This document shows positions 1-6,252 of a stretch of 8,360 bases of DNA, piece after piece (positions within the stretch are counted from its first letter, which is position 1; every line of letters starts with the position of its first letter). Position numbers and translations under genes: made by a program. Origin of the DNA: an uncultured Clostridium sp. (lineage in GTDB: Bacteria; Bacillota; Clostridia; Lachnospirales; Lachnospiraceae); assembly GCA_945946715.1 (NCBI GenBank), contig CAMEWU010000099.1:1-8360 (forward strand), given 5' to 3'. Under the pieces are notes generated by a model. The model was not told the DNA's origin. It did no database searches and saw nothing but the letters and a program-made list of their open reading frames with translations.

Positions 1-579
1 ATTCTGGCCATTTTATGTGCGTTTCTAAGTATAGTTTTCTGTATTGTGTTGCGGGAAGCAGAGAAATACATAAAAAAGTGGTTAAAAAATCCTTATCTTC
101 GGATTGCAGTTTGTGGTGCCTGTATCATTCTTCTGACACTATTATTTGGTACGGATTATAATGGTGCCGGAATGGAGATTATTCAACGGGCAGTGGAAGA
201 AGGACAAGTATTTTATGCTGCATTTTTTATAAAAATGATTTTTACGGCTATTACGTTAGGTGGTGGATATAAAGGCGGAGAGATTGTTCCAACCTTTTTC
301 CTTGGTGCTACTTTTGGCTGCCTGATGGGGAATATACTTGGAATTTCACCTATGCTTTGTGCTGCGGCAGGTATGACCGGAGTTTTTTGTGGCGTAACGA
401 ATAGTCCTATGACATCCCTGTTTATCAGTTTTGAACTATTTGGAATGGAGGGAATGCCATATTATTTGATTGTAATAGCAATCTGTTACATGTTGTCCGG
501 ATATGTTGGACTATATAAGAGCCAGAGAATTATATATTCTAAGTCAGAGCCTACCTATATTAATCGGGAATCTGATTAA
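1..579 (+). CDS. CLC-family chloride channel / anion antiporter, C-terminal part (partial)
   Basis: The reading frame is open from base 1, so the gene begins upstream of the window; 192 residues are visible before the TAA at 577-579. The diagnostic stretch is around 259-330, with the residues GGGYKGGEIVP followed by a GATFG motif. This matches the CLC helix-N region (G-x-x-x-G-G-x-x-x-P), which lines the anion pathway. A later hydrophobic stretch ends in GLYKSQ, in the place of CLC helix R, whose tyrosine contributes to the central anion site. The protein ends about 20 residues later, so no C-terminal CBS domains are present. The family moves Cl- or related anions across the membrane, as a channel or as an H+-coupled exchanger. 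The visible part does not allow channel, Cl-/H+ or F-/H+ subtype to be decided, because the gating-glutamate region lies outside the window. The next gene follows after 18 bases on the same strand, so co-transcription is possible. Confidence 0.85.
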   Translation: MLAILCAFLSIVFCIVLREAEKYIKKWLKNPYLRIAVCGACIILLTLLFGTDYNGAGMEIIQRAVEEGQVFYAAFFIKMIFTAITLGGGYKGGEIVPTFFLGATFGCLMGNILGISPMLCAAAGMTGVFCGVTNSPMTSLFISFELFGMEGMPYYLIVIAICYMLSGYVGLYKSQRIIYSKSEPTYINRESD

Positions 580-597
580 GATGCGGGAGGTGAAATT

Positions 598-1089
598 GTG
601 GCAAAACGGGTTGCATTTCTTGGTGTGTTTACTGCATTAGGGTTAATACTGGGATGGCTGGAATCTTTACTGCCTGTATTTCCCTTTGCACCGGGAATCA
701 AAATCGGTCTGGCAAATATCATAACTCTCTTAGTATTGTATCGGTTTAGTTGGAAGGAAGCTGCTTCTGTAAATTTATTGCGAATTGGTCTGTCCAGTGT
801 ATTATTTGGAAATATTTCTGTATTCCTGTATAGTCTGTCAGGTACGGTTCTAAGTCTGGTGATAATGGGATTATTGAAAAAAACTGACAAGTTTTCTGTG
901 GTAGGTGTGAGTGTCAGTGGAGGGGTCATGCATAATATTGGACAAATTCTGATGGCGGCACTGTTGATGGAAAACCGTATAATCCTATACTATATTCCTA
1001 TTTTGGTGGTTTCCGGAGTAGTGGCAGGTGTGTTGACCGGACTGACAGGGGCTGTTTTACACAAGCATCTTCCAGAGGAAATCAGTTGA
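598..1089 (+). CDS. Gx transporter family protein (heptaprenyl diphosphate synthase component I-like membrane protein)
   Basis: This is a 163-residue, very hydrophobic protein with about five membrane segments. It starts at GTG 598, with the SD GGGAGG at 585-590. Recognisable family features are the APGIKIGLANIITLL stretch near residues 31-45, a RIGLSS...GN segment near 62-72, and the GVMHNIGQILMA motif in the second half. The family is annotated either as heptaprenyl diphosphate synthase component I or as 'Gx transporter'. Its biochemical role is not settled, and the fold suggests a small substrate-capture membrane component. In Clostridia I associate this family with genes for flavin-modified redox proteins (FMN-binding proteins, NusG domain II proteins, ApbE) and with rnf. 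Here it lies 56 bases upstream of rnfC on the same strand, which fits that pattern. The prenyl-synthase annotation should not be taken at face value, because no partner prenyltransferase subunit is in the window. Confidence 0.8.
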   Translation: MAKRVAFLGVFTALGLILGWLESLLPVFPFAPGIKIGLANIITLLVLYRFSWKEAASVNLLRIGLSSVLFGNISVFLYSLSGTVLSLVIMGLLKKTDKFSVVGVSVSGGVMHNIGQILMAALLMENRIILYYIPILVVSGVVAGVLTGLTGAVLHKHLPEEIS

Positions 1090-1114
1090 ATAACCAAATG
1101 AATTGTATTAAAAT
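1086..1114 (+). promoter_or_regulatory. Candidate sigma-A promoter for the rnf operon
   Basis: A -35-like TTGAAT at 1086-1091 overlaps the stop codon of the preceding gene. It is separated by 17 bases from a -10-like TAAAAT at 1109-1114, which puts the start of transcription around 1121, about 25 bases before the rnfC ATG. Matches to consensus are 4/6 and 5/6 with ideal spacing, but the surrounding sequence is AT-rich, so a chance match is possible. Read-through from the two upstream genes is the alternative, because no terminator is visible between them. Confidence 0.35.
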
Positions 1115-1145
1115 TATAGTATTCTAAGGAAATGAGGTAGTAGGT

Positions 1146-2468
1146 ATGAGCTTGCTTACTTTTAAGGGTGGTATTCACCCTTACGAAGGGAAAAAGCTGA
1201 CCATGGATAAACCCATTGAGGTTTATTTACCCAAAGGTGAAATGGTATATCCGTTAAGTCAGCATATTGGGGCACCGGCAAAACCGCTGGTAAAAAAAGG
1301 AGATAGGGTGTTAACAGGACAGAAGATAGCAGAAGCTGGTGGATTTGTTTCTGCCCACATACATGCATCAGTATCCGGTACTGTTAAGTGTATAGAACCA
1401 AGGATGACGGCTGGTGGAAACAAGGTGAATTCAATAGTAGTAGAAAATGATGGTATGTTTGAAACGATTGAATTCAAAGAACGGGAAAACCCACTGGAAA
1501 ATATGGAACGGGAAGAACTGATTTCTGTTATACAAGAGGCAGGAATTGTTGGTATGGGTGGTGCCGGATTCCCAACTCATGTAAAGCTTTCTCCCAAAAA
1601 TGTGGATGCAATTGATTATATTATTGTAAATGGTTCAGAATGTGAACCGTATTTAACTTCCGATTACCGGAGGATGATGGAAGAACCTCAGAAAATAGTA
1701 AAAGGATTGGAAGTTGTACTAAAATTGTTTCCAAATGCAACGGGTATTATTGCTATTGAGAATAATAAACCGAAAGCAATTCAGGTTCTAAAGGAAGCAG
1801 TAGCAGATAATCCTAAAATAAAAGTAAATACCATGAAAACAAAATATCCCGAAGGAGCAGAACGGCAATTGATATATGCCAATACCAAACGGTATATTAA
1901 TTCCAATATGCTTCCGGCAGATGCAGGTTGTATTGTACATAATATTGACACTGTGGTGGCCATTTATGAAGCTGTATATCTGGGAATTCCGCTCATTGAC
2001 CGAATTGTAACGGTCACCGGTGATGCAATAGTAAATCCTCAGAATTTCAAAGTATTAATTGGAACGAATTTTCAGGAACTGATTGAAGCAGCCGGTGGTT
2101 ACAAGGAAGGAGAACCGGAAAAAATTATTGCCGGAGGACCTATGATGGGAAAGGCTGTGATTTGTACAGATATTCCGATTACCAAGGGTTCTTCTGCCAT
2201 TCTATGTATGCAGGAAGATGAAGTGGCAGCCTGTGAACCTTCTCATTGTATTCGGTGTGGAAGATGTGTAGCAGTTTGTCCGGGGCGAGTAAATCCATCA
2301 AAGCTATCTAAATTGGCAGAGCTTTCAAAGCTGGATGAATTTGTAGAGCAGAATGGAATGGAATGCTGTGAGTGCGGTTGCTGTTCCTATGTCTGCCCGG
2401 CAAAACGACATTTAACACAGACAATTGCGGCAACCAGAAAATCGATTCTGGCCAGCCGTAAAAAATAG
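1146..2468 (+). CDS. rnfC: Rnf complex subunit RnfC (NADH/FMN-binding, two [4Fe-4S] motifs)
   Basis: RnfC is the cytoplasmic, membrane-associated NAD(H)-reacting subunit of the ion-translocating ferredoxin:NAD+ oxidoreductase. It has 440 residues, the normal length for compact clostridial RnfC without the long proteobacterial C-terminal repeat tail. The N-terminus has the GGIHPYEGK signature and a biotinyl-like barrel (about residues 35-85). The glycine-rich GMGGAGFPTH motif at G136-H145 and the following NGSECEPY correspond to the Nqo1-like NADH/FMN-binding region. An SLBB-like segment lies around residues 280-320. Two ferredoxin-type motifs follow: C368-x2-C371-x2-C374-x3-C378-P and C407-x2-C410-x2-C413-x3-C417-P. 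Two extra cysteines (C408, C412) sit inside the second motif. The start at 1146 has the SD GAGGT at 1134-1138. The TAG stop at 2466-2468 is embedded in the SD of rnfD. Confidence 0.97.
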   Translation: MSLLTFKGGIHPYEGKKLTMDKPIEVYLPKGEMVYPLSQHIGAPAKPLVKKGDRVLTGQKIAEAGGFVSAHIHASVSGTVKCIEPRMTAGGNKVNSIVVENDGMFETIEFKERENPLENMEREELISVIQEAGIVGMGGAGFPTHVKLSPKNVDAIDYIIVNGSECEPYLTSDYRRMMEEPQKIVKGLEVVLKLFPNATGIIAIENNKPKAIQVLKEAVADNPKIKVNTMKTKYPEGAERQLIYANTKRYINSNMLPADAGCIVHNIDTVVAIYEAVYLGIPLIDRIVTVTGDAIVNPQNFKVLIGTNFQELIEAAGGYKEGEPEKIIAGGPMMGKAVICTDIPITKGSSAILCMQEDEVAACEPSHCIRCGRCVAVCPGRVNPSKLSKLAELSKLDEFVEQNGMECCECGCCSYVCPAKRHLTQTIAATRKSILASRKK

Positions 2469-2479
2469 GAGGTATGAAT

Positions 2480-3433
2480 ATGACAGAGTTAAAAAAGATT
2501 TCCTCCTCTCCACATGTCAGACAGGAGGATAGTACAGCAAGTATTATGTTAGATGTAGTGATTGCTTTACTGCCTGCTTCTATTATGGGTGTTTCTAATT
2601 TTGGAATTTCGGCATTCCTTTTGATTGTTATCTGTATTGCAAGTTGTGTGGCAGCCGAATGGGCCTTTGAATACTTTACAAAACGTAAGATTACTATCGG
2701 GGATTTCAGTGCAGTGGTAACCGGATTGTTACTGGCATTAAATCTGTCGCCTTCTCTGCCATGGTGGATGGCAGTAGTGGGAAGTATATTTGCCATCATT
2801 GTAGTAAAACAGTTATTTGGTGGAATCGGACAGAATTTTATGAATCCGGCATTAGCAGCCAGATGTTTTCTGCTGTTATCTTTTGCAAAACCAATGACTA
2901 ACTTTACTTATGATGCTGTTACAACAGCAACACCATTGGCATTGTTAAAAGCAGGAGAATCTGTGAATATCCTGCAGATGTTTATGGGTAACACGGCTGG
3001 TACAATTGGAGAAACATCCACAGCTGCTTTGCTGCTTGGATGTGCATACCTGCTCTTTAAGCGAATCATTGATATTCGAATTCCATTGTCATATATTGGC
3101 AGTTTTTCAGTCTGCATGTTGATTTATACATTGGCAAGTGGAAGAGGACTGGATTGGACGTTTCTGCTGGCACATTTATGTGGCGGTGGATTGATGCTGG
3201 GTGCAATCTTTATGGCAACTGATTATGTGACTTCTCCAATTACCACAAAAGGTCGATGGATTTATGGCGTCATACTTGGTATTCTGACTTTTGTACTAAG
3301 AAGTCCATGGAATCCGACTACTGCAGCAGAGGGAGTGTCTTACTCTATTCTGTGTGGTAATCTGCTGGTACCGATTATTGAACGGTTTACAGCTCCGAAA
3401 GCATTTGGAAAGGGGGCTGAACAACATGAATAA
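2480..3433 (+). CDS. rnfD: Rnf complex subunit RnfD (integral membrane flavoprotein)
   Basis: RnfD is a polytopic membrane subunit with covalently bound FMN that takes part in electron transfer and ion translocation. It is homologous to NqrB. I count roughly eight to ten hydrophobic segments. The N-terminus contains the typical SSSPHVR motif near residues 8-14. The flavinylation site is the DAVTTATPL stretch: with the start used here, D145 to P152, and Thr151 is the predicted FMN-bearing threonine. The NPALAAR motif lies about 25 residues before it. Two in-frame ATGs exist, at 2474 and 2480. The SD AGGAGGT occupies 2467-2473 and directly abuts the first ATG, so the second, with a 6-base gap, is the better start (317 residues, against 319). 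The gene overlaps the start of rnfG by 8 bases. Confidence 0.96.
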   Translation: MTELKKISSSPHVRQEDSTASIMLDVVIALLPASIMGVSNFGISAFLLIVICIASCVAAEWAFEYFTKRKITIGDFSAVVTGLLLALNLSPSLPWWMAVVGSIFAIIVVKQLFGGIGQNFMNPALAARCFLLLSFAKPMTNFTYDAVTTATPLALLKAGESVNILQMFMGNTAGTIGETSTAALLLGCAYLLFKRIIDIRIPLSYIGSFSVCMLIYTLASGRGLDWTFLLAHLCGGGLMLGAIFMATDYVTSPITTKGRWIYGVILGILTFVLRSPWNPTTAAEGVSYSILCGNLLVPIIERFTAPKAFGKGAEQHE

Positions 3434-4061
3434 GCAAATGGTAAAAGATTCTTTGGTTTTATTTGTGATTACTTTGGTTGCCGGACTGCTGTTAGGCGGT
3501 GTATATGCAATTACGAAACAGCCGATTGCAGAAGCACAAGAGACGAAAAAACAGGAAGCTTATCAAATGGTTTTTGCAGATGCAGCAGAATTTCAGGATG
3601 TGGAGAATTGGAATATAGAAGATGCGGTTATTGTTCTGCAACAAGCAGGGTATGAGAAAGATATTATTAATGAAGTCAAATTAGCTGTAGATGCATCCCA
3701 AAAACCATTGGGATATGTTATGACTATTACTTCTACGGAAGCATACGGCGGCGAACTCCAAATTGCTTTAGGAATCCGGAAGGATGGAACGATAAACCAA
3801 ATATCATTTTTGTCTTTATCTGAGACGAAAGGTCTGGGAATGGAGGCTAAAAAGCCTGCATTTTATGAGCAGTTTTCCGGGAAACAGGTATCAGAATTCA
3901 GTTGTACAAAGACAGGTACAGTTCTGGAAAATGAAATTGATGCATTAAGTGGTGCAACAATTACCAGTAATGCAGTCACCAATGCAGTAAATGCAGGAAT
4001 TTGTTATGCACAAAACCTGGGATTGGAAGAAAACGAACAGGGAGGTGGCAGCGATGAATAA
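3426..4061 (+). CDS. rnfG: Rnf complex subunit RnfG (FMN-binding)
   Basis: RnfG is a membrane-anchored subunit with one N-terminal transmembrane helix (about residues 8-30, then AITKQPI). It has an extracytoplasmic FMN-binding domain and is homologous to NqrC. It is 211 residues long. The segment with SETKGLGMEAKKP near residues 132-144 is typical of the family. The motif SGATITS at S175-S181 marks Thr178 as the predicted site of the phosphoester-linked FMN, which is normally attached by the flavin transferase ApbE; no apbE is present in the window. The ATG at 3426 is chosen because a GGGGG SD (3412-3416) precedes it by 9 bases, and because a longer in-frame extension upstream would lie wholly inside rnfD without an SD. 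It overlaps rnfD by 8 bases at its start and rnfE by 8 bases at its end, which suggests translational coupling. Confidence 0.96.
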   Translation: MNKQMVKDSLVLFVITLVAGLLLGGVYAITKQPIAEAQETKKQEAYQMVFADAAEFQDVENWNIEDAVIVLQQAGYEKDIINEVKLAVDASQKPLGYVMTITSTEAYGGELQIALGIRKDGTINQISFLSLSETKGLGMEAKKPAFYEQFSGKQVSEFSCTKTGTVLENEIDALSGATITSNAVTNAVNAGICYAQNLGLEENEQGGGSDE

Positions 4062-4815
4062 AATCACAGAACGATTAAAAAACGGTATTGTGACGGAAAA
4101 TCCAACCTTTGTACAGATTTTAGGTATGTGTCCTACACTTGCTGTTACAACTTCAGCCATGAATGGATTAGGAATGGGATTAAGTACGACTGTTATCTTG
4201 ATTATGAGTAATCTGATGATTTCTGCATTGCGAAACGTTATTCCGAACAGAGTCCGGATTCCGGCATATATTGTAATTGTTGCTTCTTTTGTAACCATAA
4301 TTGATTTTTTACTACAGGCATTTATACCGGAATTATCTGAAAGTCTGGGCGGCTATATCAAGCTGATTGTAGTAAACTGTATTATACTTGGACGGGCAGA
4401 ATCGTATGCTTCTAAAAATCCGGTAATACCGTCTGTTTTTGATGGCGTAGGTATGGGACTGGGCTTCACAATCGGACTGACTTCCATTGGTCTGGTTCGT
4501 GAACTGATTGGTGCCGGGTCCATATTTGGATTTACGATTCCGGGTTACCAGCCAATCGGCATTTTTGTATTGTCACCAGGAGCTTTTTTGGTGCTGGCAT
4601 TCCTGATTGCATTCTTAAATTATAGAAAAATCAGAAAGCAAAAGACGGAAGCCAATGATACGGTATGCCGTATGGAAGATTGTTTGCATTGTGGAAATAC
4701 CTCTTGTGGTGGTAAATTCTTTGATTTTGATGGTGATACAGATGTAGTCGGACATGTAGGAAAGACACAGTCTGTGACGAAAGAGACAGCAAAGGAGGAT
4801 ACAGAAAATGAATGA
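4054..4815 (+). CDS. rnfE: Rnf complex subunit RnfE with a cysteine-rich C-terminal tail
   Basis: RnfE is a six-helix membrane subunit related to NqrD. It forms a pseudo-symmetric pair with RnfA around a [2Fe-2S] site in the membrane. C26 in the GMCPTLA motif and C109 in VNCIILG are the expected cluster ligands. The protein has 253 residues. After the last helix comes a basic stretch (NYRKIRKQK), then a soluble tail of about 55 residues. The tail contains C205-x4-C210-x2-C213-x4-C218 and an acidic, Thr/Lys-rich end. The basic stretch puts the tail in the cytoplasm by the positive-inside rule. The start at 4054 is set by the SD GGAGGT at 4041-4046 (7-base gap), although the frame is open further upstream. 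Both ends overlap their neighbours by 8 bases. Confidence 0.96.
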   Translation: MNKITERLKNGIVTENPTFVQILGMCPTLAVTTSAMNGLGMGLSTTVILIMSNLMISALRNVIPNRVRIPAYIVIVASFVTIIDFLLQAFIPELSESLGGYIKLIVVNCIILGRAESYASKNPVIPSVFDGVGMGLGFTIGLTSIGLVRELIGAGSIFGFTIPGYQPIGIFVLSPGAFLVLAFLIAFLNYRKIRKQKTEANDTVCRMEDCLHCGNTSCGGKFFDFDGDTDVVGHVGKTQSVTKETAKEDTENE

Positions 4816-5398
4816 AGTGACAAAAATTATTCTGATTGCTGTAAGTGCAGCACTGGTAAATAATGTAGTATTAAGTCAGTTTCTTGGTTTATGTCCTTTC
4901 CTTGGGGTTTCTAAGAATATGAAGTCTGCGGCAGGTATGGGAGTTGCGGTTATCTTTGTAATTGCAATATCTTCGGCTGTTGCCAGTTTGATTTACCAGT
5001 TTATTCTGGTTCCATTTCATATTGAATATTTGCAGACCATTGTATTTATTTTGGTTATTGCTGCATTGGTACAGTTTGTAGAAATGTTTTTAAAGAAAAT
5101 GCTTCCTGCCCTTCATAAGACACTTGGAGTTTATCTGCCACTGATTACAACCAACTGTGCAGTGTTAGGCGTAGCGTTGAACAACGTAACGGATAATTAT
5201 AACTTTTTGGAAAGTGTCATAAATGGTGTAGGTACTGCAGTAGGTTTCACCATTGCAATTGTAATATTAGCCGGACTACGGGAAAAGATGGAAGATAATG
5301 ATATACCGGCTCCGTTTCAGGGAATGCCAATTGTATTATTAACGGCAGGGTTAATGGCAATTGCATTTATGGGCTTTTCCGGTCTTGTACGGTTATAG
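4808..5398 (+). CDS. rnfA: Rnf complex subunit RnfA
   Basis: RnfA is a 196-residue six-helix membrane subunit homologous to NqrE. It is the inverted-topology partner of RnfE. The hallmark N-terminal stretch NNVVLSQFLGLCPFLG (residues 18-33) carries C29. The second half-motif TTNCAVLGVALNN carries C117. Together with the matching pair in RnfE, these are the expected ligands of the intramembrane [2Fe-2S] cluster that relays electrons across the membrane. Length and motifs are as expected for the family. The SD AGGAGG at 4793-4798 lies inside the rnfE coding region, 9 bases before the ATG. The start codon overlaps the rnfE stop through ATGAATGA. The rnfA stop TAG (5396-5398) is itself part of the SD of rnfB. 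Confidence 0.97.
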   Translation: MNEVTKIILIAVSAALVNNVVLSQFLGLCPFLGVSKNMKSAAGMGVAVIFVIAISSAVASLIYQFILVPFHIEYLQTIVFILVIAALVQFVEMFLKKMLPALHKTLGVYLPLITTNCAVLGVALNNVTDNYNFLESVINGVGTAVGFTIAIVILAGLREKMEDNDIPAPFQGMPIVLLTAGLMAIAFMGFSGLVRL

Positions 5399-5410
5399 GA
5401 GGTGGTAGAC

Positions 5411-6208
5411 ATGGGAAGTGTAGTGATAGGAATTCTAATTGCCACCTTGGTCGTAGGACTGACAGGTGTCATTATAGCAGTGTTATTAAGTATTGCAGGT
5501 GAGAAATTCAAAGTTGAAGTAGATGAAAAAGAAATCGCCGTTAGAGAAGCACTTCCGGGCAATAACTGTGGTGGTTGTGGATATCCGGGATGTGATGGCC
5601 TGGCGGCAGCAATAGCAAAGGGAGAGGCTCCGGTATCTGCCTGTCCGGTGGGTGGTGAAGCGGTAGCAGAAATCATTGCCGGAATTATGGGAACTGAGGT
5701 GGAAGCCGGGCTTCGTAAAACCGCAGTAGTAAAATGTGCAGGAACCTGTGAGAAAGCAGTCAGTCAATATGAATATGTAGGACCGAAAAGTTGTAAGTTA
5801 GCACAGAATAATCCAAATGGAGGAGCAAAGGCTTGCATTTATGGTTGTACCGGATATGGTGACTGTAAGGCGGCCTGCCCGTTTGGAGCTATTGAAATTA
5901 TAGATGGTATAGCAGTGGTAAATAAAGAACGATGTAAAGCATGCGGAAAATGCGTAGCAGTTTGTCCTAAGCATCTGATTGAACTGGTTCCTTATGAGGC
6001 AGAGCATATTGTATTATGTAATTCTAAGGATAAAGGTGTTGAGGTAAAAAAAGCTTGTCAGGCAGGCTGTATAGGCTGTGGATTATGTGCCAGAAATTGT
6101 TCCGAAGGAGCTGTAGAAGTGGTGGATAATGTAGCGCATATTGATTATGAGAAATGTACCAATTGCGGTACCTGCAAAGAAAAATGTCCTGTGAAAATTA
6201 TTACATAA
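5411..6208 (+). CDS. rnfB: Rnf complex subunit RnfB (multi-cluster ferredoxin-like subunit)
   Basis: RnfB is the subunit thought to exchange electrons with soluble ferredoxin. It has 265 residues. One N-terminal membrane helix (about residues 4-28) anchors it. An Fe-S domain follows, with C53-x2-C56-x4-C61 and C78 (motif CGGCGYPGCDG). The C-terminal half has four further ferredoxin-type motifs: C142-x3-C146-x5-C152-x3-C156-P, C175/178/181/185-P, C220/223/226/230, and C249/252/255/259-P. Additional cysteines between domains (KCAGTC near residue 105, KSC near 127, C216) leave room for another cluster, as in other clostridial RnfB. The third motif lacks the usual proline after its last cysteine. 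A GTG at 5402 is in frame but lies inside the SD (AGGAGGT, 5397-5403); the ATG at 5411 with a 7-base gap is the real start. It is the last gene of the operon. Confidence 0.97.
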   Translation: MGSVVIGILIATLVVGLTGVIIAVLLSIAGEKFKVEVDEKEIAVREALPGNNCGGCGYPGCDGLAAAIAKGEAPVSACPVGGEAVAEIIAGIMGTEVEAGLRKTAVVKCAGTCEKAVSQYEYVGPKSCKLAQNNPNGGAKACIYGCTGYGDCKAACPFGAIEIIDGIAVVNKERCKACGKCVAVCPKHLIELVPYEAEHIVLCNSKDKGVEVKKACQAGCIGCGLCARNCSEGAVEVVDNVAHIDYEKCTNCGTCKEKCPVKIIT

Positions 6209-6210
6209 AA

Positions 6211-6252
6211 GAACAGAGAAGGAACCTGATGATTAAGGTTCCTTCTCTGTTT
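6211..6252. terminator. Bidirectional rho-independent terminator between rnfB and the convergent gene
   Basis: A perfect 15-base-pair stem is formed by 6213-6227 and 6236-6250. It is extended by one A-T and one G-T pair outside, and the loop is the 8 bases 6228-6235. It begins 2 bases after the rnfB stop. On the + strand the stem is followed by TTTCTTCT. On the minus strand it is followed by TTCTTTTATG, a somewhat better U-tract. The minus-strand gene ends in the loop: its TAA stop is complementary to 6233-6235. One arm of the stem therefore encodes its last residues. Confidence 0.9.

Noticed and set aside
576..929. 117-codon open frame on the minus strand opposite the Gx-family gene
   Set aside because: It has low-complexity Thr/Asn/Pro-rich composition typical of antisense to membrane-protein codons, and no SD. 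It is a shadow frame.
2474..2479. ATG at 2474 as the start of rnfD
   Set aside because: It directly abuts the SD with no spacer, while the in-frame ATG at 2480 has a normal 6-base gap. The difference is only two residues.
2308..2799. 163-codon open frame on the minus strand across the rnfC/rnfD junction
   Set aside because: It lies entirely opposite two clearly identified genes, has no SD, and its translation resembles no family. It is a shadow frame.
5402..5410. GTG at 5402 as the start of rnfB
   Set aside because: The GTG is inside the AGGAGGT SD itself. The ATG at 5411 with a 7-base gap is the proper start.
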